Assembly (NCBI GenBank): GCA_003956705.1
Contig: QZCP01000090.1
Span: 273,004 to 337,003, forward strand
Direction of reading: 5' to 3'
Length of the DNA stretch: 64,000 nucleotides
Source of the DNA: Brevipalpus yothersi
Taxonomy: Eukaryota; Arthropoda; Arachnida; Trombidiformes; Tenuipalpidae
This document shows, one piece after another, positions 22,312 through 29,425 of this stretch. The position numbers and the translations under genes were made by a program. Under the pieces are notes generated by a model. That model worked only from the letters and a program-made list of their open reading frames with translations, had not been told where the DNA came from and made no database searches. Position 1 is the first letter of the stretch, and each line of letters begins with the position of its first letter.

Positions 22312-22743
22312 TTATGAGGTGAATGAGAGATGAAATGGGAAGCTAGGCTCGAAGATCTCGCGGTCTGTTTCGACGTTTTTGAATATGGATACCAAGCAGC
22401 ACTCTGCTCTGACTAAATGTTGGGAAAACTGTGATGACGAGGTGAACTCAGCCTTGCACAAGATGCAACTGAAGATTGTTGAGTGTGACAATGGTTGATT
22501 CCTCAAGAGGTTAATTGGAATCAGCCAACATTTGTTTAAGAAGCACAAAATAGTCCATCTACCTCCAATGAATAAGTCTTGATGTATACCGATGAGAGAA
22601 TTAAGGTGATCATCAATCAAGTCACAGGAATCAAAGCACTTTGATTGGAGTGTGTGATTCAAAAATTGCTCAAAATTGGGATTAATTAAACTTTTCACTT
22701 TCTCACAGTAGGACTTGAGAGCGAAACACGAGTATGTATCCAT
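22312..22743 (-). CDS. retroelement single-finger ORF 5 (143 aa)
   Basis: Fifth and last small ORF before the reverse transcriptase. N-terminal SYCEKVKSLINPNF resembles ORF 2 (DYCEKIERNI) and ORF 1 (DYCHEKFLN). Then come LNSLIGIHQDLF, a hydrophobic CFLNKCWLIPINLL stretch, and the finger CILC-x12-H-x5-C with conserved F (KAEF) and H-L/V-x-R-x-E-C. The tail has DREIFEP, as in the other members. A 110-nt spacer separates it from ORF 4, the only long gap in the array, and 4 nt separates its TAA from the reverse-transcriptase ATG. Probably a nucleic-acid-binding ORF1-type protein; the family is unnamed to me. Confidence 0.7.
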   Translation of the reverse strand: MDTYSCFALKSYCEKVKSLINPNFEQFLNHTLQSKCFDSCDLIDDHLNSLIGIHQDLFIGGRWTILCFLNKCWLIPINLLRNQPLSHSTIFSCILCKAEFTSSSQFSQHLVRAECCLVSIFKNVETDREIFEPSFPFHLSFTS

Positions 22744-22853
22744 GTTTCATCGATGGATGAGATGAGGTGGAAGATGTAACTATATAACTGCATTTTGTCA
22801 AAAATAATGTACAACAAATCGGTAAAAATGGAAGATAATAAGTTTGCATAGCC

Positions 22854-23273
22854 TTAGTCACGATAATAGTCTAATAGTTGGTCAATATCTCGATCAACAT
22901 ACGGATCTCTGAAGATGTTTATAAAAGTGCACTTTCCTCTGATAATGTGAGCACGTAACGATGTCTTATCTTCGAAGTTTGATGAACAAAATTTGCAGTA
23001 ATAACTGCACTGGTGATGTATAACACTTCTGAAGGAGAAGCGATCGATATCACATATCCAAATGGAGCGATTAAAAAAGATTGGAACAAAGTTGTCGTTG
23101 AATGGCAACCACAATCTTAAGATGGAATCAAGGTCTGAAAATTGTGGTTCTAGCTTGGATGAGACTATACACGATGTGAAAAGAGTTTCAAGTAAGAATT
23201 TAGTTTCTTTAGAGTTATTGGTCGCGAAAGATTTTTCTATGTGAATGAGGTAAGTAATGGAGAACGTCTTCAT
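22854..23273 (-). CDS. retroelement single-finger ORF 4 (139 aa)
   Basis: Begins with an ATG that overlaps the stop of ORF 3 as ATGA (4-nt overlap). Features: DLDSILRLWLPF, a hydrophobic IFFNRSIWICDI stretch about 25 residues before the finger, then CKFC-x12-H-x5-C (SSNF, AHIIRGKC) and a short acidic end (DRDIDQLLDYYRD). Size and finger position match the other four minus-strand ORFs and the plus-strand copy at 18.5 kb. Overlapping stop-start codons suggest translation by reinitiation from ORF 3. Confidence 0.7.
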   Translation of the reverse strand: MKTFSITYLIHIEKSFATNNSKETKFLLETLFTSCIVSSKLEPQFSDLDSILRLWLPFNDNFVPIFFNRSIWICDIDRFSFRSVIHHQCSYYCKFCSSNFEDKTSLRAHIIRGKCTFINIFRDPYVDRDIDQLLDYYRD

Positions 23274-23707
23274 AACGGTGTGTTCCTCAGAGATTCAGCT
23301 GTTCTATCCCGTAAGAGTTGACTGATGATTACACCGTCGATGAATGGACTGATCACTAAACACTTGTTATGATAAAAGTGGTTCAGGAATATATTTTTCT
23401 CGAAGAAGGTGCGCGAACAAATGTTACATTTAATGCAAGAGAACAAGAAGTTTGTAGCGTCTTCTGTATATAATTTCTCGAACATACAACGAAAGATGTT
23501 GTCCTCAAAGTATAGCACGATATGAGAGGGATCAAAAGACGTGTATGAGGCTAGAAAATCGTCATAATTTTGCTCAATGTGGCGTGAGTTTATAATGAGA
23601 TCCGATGCAGAGATGAGGTTATTTTGAATCTTAGAAAGTAAAGGAGTCGAAAATAAATACCGGGTTTGGAGACGATGGAGTCGAAGAGTGTCCAAGTGTA
23701 GAAACAT
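23270..23707 (-). CDS. retroelement single-finger ORF 3 (145 aa)
   Basis: Starts 2 nt after the ORF 2 stop (TGAATATG). The N-terminal half is Leu/Ile-rich and probably helical (LSKIQNNLISASDLIINS). Then VLYFEDNIFRCMF, and the finger CNIC-x12-H-x5-C (SRTFFEKNIFLNHFYHNKC), followed by a tail with LLRDRTAESL. It is the most diverged of the five in the N-terminal half, but finger spacing and overall length are kept, which suggests long coexistence in the array and not a single recent duplication. Confidence 0.7.
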   Translation of the reverse strand: MFLHLDTLRLHRLQTRYLFSTPLLSKIQNNLISASDLIINSRHIEQNYDDFLASYTSFDPSHIVLYFEDNIFRCMFEKLYTEDATNFLFSCIKCNICSRTFFEKNIFLNHFYHNKCLVISPFIDGVIISQLLRDRTAESLRNTPL

Positions 23708-23709
23708 AT

Positions 23710-24141
23710 TCAGGCGGTGAAGAGAGCGTGGTTTCTTGGATTGAATAACTCTATTGAAGTGGCCAAGTCATGATTGAGAACGAAAACCTCACATTCATTA
23801 TTGCATATGTGTTCTCTAAAACTTTTTATCGACGAAAATTTGCAGAGACAGAAGAGACAACGACAACATGTGCTGGAATTACTTCGAGATGGGAACCTGG
23901 ACTTTATAAACAGTTTTATCGGGTCACACAAATATACTGTGAAGTGCCATACGATGGGGACAAGATGGTCGCTTTGCAATAACTCAATTAGCTGATTGAG
24001 AACGACATCATTACGTTCAATGGGGAAGAAATGAGCGGAAACTTCACGAAGTATGCGTTTGATCACTTTTATCTCCGCTTCTGAAATGTTTCTCTCTATC
24101 TTTTCACAGTAATCAAACAGATCCGATGACTTGAATTCCAT
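23710..24141 (-). CDS. retroelement single-finger ORF 2 (143 aa)
   Basis: The ATG at 24141 shares one base with the ORF 1 stop (TGATG). N-terminus MEFKSSDLFDYCEKIERNI, helical segment, LNQLIELLQSDHLVPIVW, hydrophobic FTVYLCDPIKLFI, then CLFC-x12-H-x5-C (LCKFSSIKSFREHICNNEC) and a SIELFNPRNH tail that matches ORF 1 (SIELESPEAL). An upstream in-frame TTG precedes the ATG, but the ATG coupled to the preceding stop is the more likely start. Confidence 0.7.
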   Translation of the reverse strand: MEFKSSDLFDYCEKIERNISEAEIKVIKRILREVSAHFFPIERNDVVLNQLIELLQSDHLVPIVWHFTVYLCDPIKLFIKSRFPSRSNSSTCCRCLFCLCKFSSIKSFREHICNNECEVFVLNHDLATSIELFNPRNHALFTA

Positions 24142-24569
24142 CAATGATTGTTGAAAATCAAGGCCTCTGGGGACTCAAGTTCTATACTAACCTCAAAAAG
24201 ATTGTTAGCTACCGGGATGACACATTCTAGCTCCTCGAAATGAGTGGTGAATAAACTTTGGGACGAAAACACTGCACTACACATGATACACTTGAAGAAA
24301 CGCGAATTATCGAAGTCTTCAGCAAATATAAGTGTAGAAGGTAGGCACCACCATATTCTGTAGTCAAACACAAAAGGTAAACAATGGTCCAATTTCGAGA
24401 GCTCCAAGAGTTGGTCGACGTTATTATCTGGATTACGAACTCTACCTAGAGAAATCCTTGCTAAACAAACCTCATCAAGCTGTTGAACAACTTCATCATA
24501 TAATATCGGATCGCTATTCAAAAACTTCTCATGGCAATAATCAATCAGACAATTGATCGAACAGTTCAT
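24141..24569 (-). CDS. retroelement single-finger ORF 1 (142 aa)
   Basis: First ORF of the array; the first ATG is at 24569 (MNCSINCLIDYCHEKF). The frame is open nine codons further upstream but has no ATG there. Shared features: VDQLLELSKLDHCLPFVFD aligns with LNQLIELLQSDHLVPIVW of ORF 2, then IWWCLPSTLIFAEDF, then CIMC-x12-H-x5-C (SAVFSSQSLFTTHFEELEC), then the SIELESPEA tail. The clear pairwise match to ORF 2 shows that these two arose by duplication. Its 5' leader is short: the 16-bp repeat begins about 80 nt upstream. Confidence 0.7.
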   Translation of the reverse strand: MNCSINCLIDYCHEKFLNSDPILYDEVVQQLDEVCLARISLGRVRNPDNNVDQLLELSKLDHCLPFVFDYRIWWCLPSTLIFAEDFDNSRFFKCIMCSAVFSSQSLFTTHFEELECVIPVANNLFEVSIELESPEALIFNNH

Positions 24570-24648
24570 TTTACAATCGAGAACATAAAGACTCAAAAAA
24601 CGCCAAATTATAACGAATAAATCGTAGAATTTCTAGAACTTTTCGAAA

Positions 24649-24664
24649 AAGACTTTAACTGCTG
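24649..24664. repeat. 16-bp direct repeat, copy 2 (AAGACTTTAACTGCTG)
   Basis: Exact copy of 15782-15797. It lies about 80 nt upstream of the first retroelement ORF and is followed by TGCTATACAGCATCAAGTG, ending in the CAAGTG word also seen downstream of copy 1. Confidence 0.6.
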
Positions 24665-25371
24665 CTGCTATACAGCATCAAGTGAATAGGAATGTTTAGT
24701 ATTTAGTGTTGCGCAGTCTATACGTTTAGTGTTTAACATCTGCTGCCACCTTTAAAATATGCTATGCTGAACCGGTCAGCCGTTTGACCTGATTTTATTT
24801 TTTGGTGGCCAACATTCGACTAATTCCATTGTCAGTGATTGTGATTGAGAAAAGAATCCATCACTGAGAGAGAGAGAGAAAAAGAAGCGGTGGTTAATGA
24901 GAAACGCCTTGAGATATTTCCTAGAAGATTGAGGCATTTTTAATCCAATTTCAGAGAACGTACGGGTATATGTGAGGAATCCGGAGAAAGAATTCGATTC
25001 ACACAAGCCAATCTAGTGGATAAGAGGAATTCGGTTTAGTAGACACTCTCGCCTGTATGAAAAATGTCGTCAAGATCCTTTCGAGCATTCAATCAGAGAG
25101 AATCTTTTCGTTTGTTAAAGTTCTTCGCATGGGAGAAAGGAATACGATTCTCAACGTTGCTCAGATTTTTTATTTCATGCTCAAAAAATTTTTTCGGGTT
25201 GCGCAAGTGCAATTGTCATGAGGACAAGGTTTGTCTTTCACATTCACAGACACAGAGTGCGATTTGCGGGCATACCTTAAACAGTGTTTGTGTTTAATTG
25301 TAATCAATTTACCAAATTATTTTATTTTTTTGTGTTCTCTAGTTACACATTATATTGATCAGGGGGTAGTC
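24665..25371. other. spacer with probable UQCRFS1 promoter/5' UTR
   Basis: About 700 bp between the retroelement cluster and the Rieske gene. A 78-codon ORF begins at 25064 on the plus strand (MSSRSFRAF, basic and aromatic) but has no recognisable domain and probably lies in 5' flanking or 5' UTR sequence. A short GA tract lies around 24870. No supported gene. Confidence 0.45.
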
Positions 25372-26276
25372 ATGCTTGCAATTGCTTCAAGACCTACCAA
25401 TATTGGTAATCTGGTGAAAGCTACATCACAAGCTGTGAATGTGAAAAAGATTGGACCTGCAGTGTTTGCGGCTCATGATCATGTTTACACTCCGGAAGAT
25501 CATCGGCGATGGTCAATATCTAGCTTTAATGGTCAAGAACTTCTCAAAAAAGCTCGAGCAACATCTCTAGCTGTGAATGGTGAGTACTATTTAATTTATT
25601 TTCCCCTATTATATATTGTTTTATTCATAATTCAGTGAATAATGTGCTCTTGTTTACCTTAATAGGCTTGAGTCAAGTACGTCTAGCTCATACAGATATA
25701 CAAGTTCCCGATTTCGATAGTTATCGAAAAGAATCTACAAAAGATCCAAAGAAGCCTTCACGAGAAAATTATGACGGTAGGAGGGCAGCCAATTGGGCAG
25801 TTACCGCCGGCATAACTGCGGGAACCTTGGTTGTAGGCAAGGCCGCAGTTCGAGGTACAGCTGGAACCTTTTTGCCCAGTAAAGAAGCATTAGCTTTCGC
25901 TAAGATAGAAGTTAATCTAGCTGAAATTCCTGAAGGCAAAAGTCTTGTCGCTAAATGGTTAGGAAAGCCGGTGTTTATCAAGCATCGAACTAAGGAAGAG
26001 ATCGAAGCAGCAAGAGCTGTTGATATATCTACTCTGCGTGACCCTCAAAAAGACGAAGATCGATGCCGAGATGATCCTAAATGGCTTGTTGTTATAGGTG
26101 TGTGTACTCATCTAGGATGTGTCCCAATGGCCAATGCCGGTGATTATGGTGGCTATTATTGTCCTTGCCATGGATCGCATTATGATACCTCTGGACGAGT
26201 TCGAAAAGGTCCTGCTCCCATGAATCTGGATGTTCCAGATTATGAAATAAAGGGCGACCTCCTTATTGTTGGTTAG
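25372..26276 (+). CDS. UQCRFS1: Rieske iron-sulfur subunit of mitochondrial complex III
   Basis: Exons 25372-25579 and 25666-26276 (86-nt intron) give 272 aa. The protein carries the high-potential 2Fe-2S cluster that passes electrons from ubiquinol to cytochrome c1 in the bc1 complex of the inner mitochondrial membrane. Both cluster-binding boxes are complete: CTHLGCVP and CPCHGSHYD, followed by the GPAP loop. The N-terminus (MLAIASRPTNIG) is a basic mitochondrial presequence, then the hinge/TM part (WAVTAGITAGTLVVGKAA). Length matches the animal family. The start is chosen as the first ATG of the presequence; the frame is open further upstream but without homologous sequence. Confidence 0.95.
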
Positions 26277-26461
26277 TTGTATTTAATTAGATTGTAAATT
26301 AACAGATAACTGGCAGACAGATTGCTTTATTCCATTAAAGATCAGTTGATCTAACTTGCATGGTCTCTTAAATTATTTACTCTTTTTTTCCACCAAGTTT
26401 TTGAGGCTTCAAAAGCTTTATCGATATAATTATTCACTGATTCACAAAAATGAGGTATAAT

Positions 26462-28324
26462 TTATAAAGTTAGGTTCAGAGATGATTTTTTTCTCTTCCT
26501 ATTTGCTTTCTTGCTCCGTTTATTGATTTCAGGGGATTTAATTGACTTAACACCCCATTCACTACCTTGACTGGCATTTATTTGATCAAATTCTTTGGGC
26601 TCCTCAGAATTTTTCAGAGGAGTAGAGGTTTCATTACTCGTTGAATTGTCTTTCCCTTGCTTAGATTTCTTTTTTCGCTTACGAGACTTTCGTGGAGAAG
26701 TTAAGGACCCATCAGAAATCATTTTAGGGTCAATCTCACCAGTACTTCGAGGCGAAAGGGGATTCGAATCTCCTTCTGTGGCTATGGCTAAGGCTGTAGC
26801 TGTGGTGGGCTCAACATGACTCTCATGATCTTGATTAGACAGGGTTGTTCCATCTTCTATTTTTTTCTTCTTCTTTTTCTTTCGCTTTTTCGATTTCATA
26901 GGACTTGGAGAGTTAGTTTCAAAAGAAGCAGTTTCATTGATTTGCGTGAACACTCCCTCCATAGAATCATTTCCAGTATCACCGTTCTCATCGATATTGT
27001 TCTCATGATCATGTTTATCCTCTTCGATATTCTCTTCCTGTTCTTTATGATTTAGATTCTCTGTCTCCTCAATTCGTTCCAATTGCCCATTCGATTCAAT
27101 CAGCGTGTTTGATACTTCAGCTTCAGTCGACTGACCAGTTCCATTTTCAGGTGGATCAGTCGTATCTCTTTGCACAGGTGTTGTGTCTGGTTCTCTTATA
27201 TCTACTTCAGGGTCCTCTTGTTTACCGGATTCATTTTCATCTGATTGTTCTTTCTGATCTTCATCATTTTCATCGCTGTCATCACTCTCTTCGTTGTCCT
27301 CACTATCATCGTTCTCCTCGTTGTCTTCGTTGACTCCATTATGCTGGTCTTGTTTGTCATTCTTATTCAGACCCTGATCCAGGTTCTGGTCTTGATCCAT
27401 TGAAGTGAGCTCTTTGGTCTGGATAATATGGTCTTGGTCATCCTTAGAAATTTTTGATTCTTCATCTTCTTCACTATCATTAGACTCTTCAAATGACTCG
27501 TCGGAAAAACTGACAGGCCGTTGCTTTTGTTTCAAGTAGATGAAATGATTTCTACATTGATCTGGAGACCGGGTTTTTACTTTCTTTGAAATAGTAGCCC
27601 AGCTTATGTTACGACATTTGATTTCATAGACATTATCAATCGTGGGGAATCTTTTTCGTAAACATTTGATTAATTTTTTCCCCTCTTTTCGATTCCAGAC
27701 TCCAACTTTATAAGTTTTGTTTTCAGGGTCCATTTTTCTTACCACCAACCTTCGCAAAGTTTTGGGGTCAATTTTCTTTTCTAGAGCACTTTCAACAAAT
27801 TTACGAGGTGTACCATGGAAAGATTCAACAATTTTGTTCCTTTCATCTTTTGAAAGATGATCAGCTCTCTTGAATGGAGCCAATATCTTACGAGCTCTCT
27901 GATAAACTGATCCTATTAGTCTTTCGTCTAGGCCTTGGGCGAGGCGGAATTTGAAATCATATACTTTGGCCATTTCTTCTTTACCCAATTCTTTGATAAA
28001 ATCATCATCATCCTTCTTTGCAAAACCCAACAAAGTCAATCGAACCTTTTCATTATCCTCAATTTTAAGATCTTGGCAGAACTGTTTGAAATTATTTGAG
28101 ATGATTTTATCTTCCTCCTCGGTGAATAGACCAAATTTAACTTTTATACCGTTACTTTGAGCAAATTCTTCCACATCTCTCCTCGGTGGCTGGGAACATC
28201 GTGGAAACTTGGAATGTAATTCTGGCCATCGTGATGATTCCTTATGTGATTCATCGTCCATCATCATACCATCATCATCATCGTCCGAAAGAGAGATACT
28301 TCTTTTTCTTCTCTTGAGCTTCAT
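26462..28324 (-). CDS. TTF1/REB1-like Myb-domain nuclear protein
   Basis: Single-exon ORF of 620 aa from the ATG at 28324. After an acidic/basic N-terminus, residues ~65-280 form a Myb/SANT-type region: FGLFTEEEDKIISNNFKQF, a second segment with RARKILAPFKR, and VWNRKEGKKLIKCLRKRF...ISWATISKKVKTRSPDQCRNHF, where the spaced tryptophans and QCRNHF are typical of Myb repeats in TTF1/Reb1-class factors (termination and regulation of rRNA transcription). The remaining ~330 residues are highly acidic (runs of D/E/N/Q) with two SP-x-KS-(K/R)KRKKK blocks near the end, consistent with a nucleolar protein. The assignment to TTF1 rather than another Myb family rests on the domain pattern only. Confidence 0.65.
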   Translation of the reverse strand: MKLKRRKRSISLSDDDDDGMMMDDESHKESSRWPELHSKFPRCSQPPRRDVEEFAQSNGIKVKFGLFTEEEDKIISNNFKQFCQDLKIEDNEKVRLTLLGFAKKDDDDFIKELGKEEMAKVYDFKFRLAQGLDERLIGSVYQRARKILAPFKRADHLSKDERNKIVESFHGTPRKFVESALEKKIDPKTLRRLVVRKMDPENKTYKVGVWNRKEGKKLIKCLRKRFPTIDNVYEIKCRNISWATISKKVKTRSPDQCRNHFIYLKQKQRPVSFSDESFEESNDSEEDEESKISKDDQDHIIQTKELTSMDQDQNLDQGLNKNDKQDQHNGVNEDNEENDDSEDNEESDDSDENDEDQKEQSDENESGKQEDPEVDIREPDTTPVQRDTTDPPENGTGQSTEAEVSNTLIESNGQLERIEETENLNHKEQEENIEEDKHDHENNIDENGDTGNDSMEGVFTQINETASFETNSPSPMKSKKRKKKKKKKIEDGTTLSNQDHESHVEPTTATALAIATEGDSNPLSPRSTGEIDPKMISDGSLTSPRKSRKRKKKSKQGKDNSTSNETSTPLKNSEEPKEFDQINASQGSEWGVKSIKSPEINKRSKKANRKRKKSSLNLTL

Positions 28325-29425
28325 TGTCAAAAAAATTTATCAACAATTTGCACAATTTCACAGTATTTACAATACACAATTAATTTATCACAAGATCGAA
28401 AAGAGAGAGAAAATTATCAAACCAATTGACAATATTCAACTCATCAAACAAATCAAACATTGTTTCAAATCAGCATCAATAACAGTAACAACGTTTTTGT
28501 CTCAAGTGTCCGAAAAAGTTGACAATAGCAAGAGATTATCGATGACTAATCAATTAGATCTAATCTCAAGTGTCCATCAAAATTATCATCAAATCCTTGT
28601 CCACAATTAGTCAACCCAAAGAAAAAGTGTTGCATCAAATCAAATCAAATCCAAACACAGATGTTTATGTACACGAACCGACAATAATAACAACAACAAC
28701 AACGTGCTTCATGTGTGTGTGTGTGTGTGTACATGTGAAGAAGTTAAGTTTGGCGCGTTCAAGTATACAGTGTACACACAACCAGGAAGCAAAAATGTGT
28801 GTACAAAAGGTAAAAGTTTTGGCCAACAGGACAACAGTTTAAATTCATGGGAACTGGTTTAACTTCTTCTTCTTCTTCTTCTTCTTCAGCATCATCATCT
28901 TCTCCATCATCATCATCCTCATCATTCTCTTTCTCTTACCATCATCATCACCATTCTGTATCATCCATCTCATGATGATGGCCCAGTTATTATGTTGTGT
29001 GTGTATGTGCCACCACTTTAAAGTTTCCAAAAATTTTGTCCGGTAAAATACTTATACATCAAGTGAGAAGAAGTAGAAGAGGAAAGATTGTTCATGTTGT
29101 AGCAAGTGATCATCAGTTGATTATTATTGAATAGAATATTTTGTCGGTGTACATTTTCGATAGTTTCGATGATGATGATCATTTTATTTGAATTGGTTCA
29201 CAATTGTTGGTGTTACTCTCGAATATCTCTCACATAAGATATAATGTGTGTCCTGTTTATGTGGAATAAAGGTAAGATGATTAGTTTTGGATAATTTTCT
29301 AGAATCGGGACACGAATTGACAGCATTTTGAGCGGATCTTTTTTCTACTATTGGCTATTGTTCTTTTTCCAGAATTATATTCACTGTGATTATAGTGTGC
29401 AAAGTGGTTCTACTGAAATCAGAGG
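28325..29425. promoter_or_regulatory. divergent intergenic region between TTF1-like gene and POMT1
   Basis: 1.1 kb between two start codons pointing apart, so it should hold both promoters. It contains a (GT)n run at 28712-28730, and CTT/ATC trinucleotide runs at about 28863-28975. A GTAAG donor-like site near 29272 on the plus strand may mark a 5' UTR intron of POMT1. No coding gene is supported. Confidence 0.4.
28712..28730. repeat. (GT)n microsatellite
   Basis: Nine uninterrupted GT units in the divergent promoter region. Confidence 0.8.

Larger units (their letters stand above)
18957..24648 (-). mobile_element. six-ORF non-LTR retroelement, APE-type (Jockey/R1/I-like)
   Basis: On the minus strand, five short single-finger ORFs (24141-24569, 23710-24141, 23270-23707, 22854-23273, 22312-22743) run head-to-tail into one 1101-aa endonuclease/reverse-transcriptase ORF (19002-22307). 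All six frames are open, without frameshifts or stops, so the copy is recent or under selection. The ORF order (small finger proteins, then EN-RT) is that of a two-ORF non-LTR element whose ORF1 is multiplied. I see no long terminal repeats, no clear poly(A) tail and no certain target-site duplication; the outer limits given are the polyadenylation signal and the start of the 16-bp repeat, and are approximate. Confidence 0.65.

Noticed and set aside
15798..24648. The entire cluster as a DNA transposon or provirus with terminal repeats
   Set aside because: I find no terminal inverted repeats at the 16-bp repeat borders and no LTRs, integrase or transposase; the only mobility gene is a non-LTR RT.
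24776..25297. Two ORFs (76 and 77 codons) upstream of UQCRFS1 as separate genes
   Set aside because: Opposite strands, no domain, one overlaps a GA tract; more likely promoter/5' UTR sequence.
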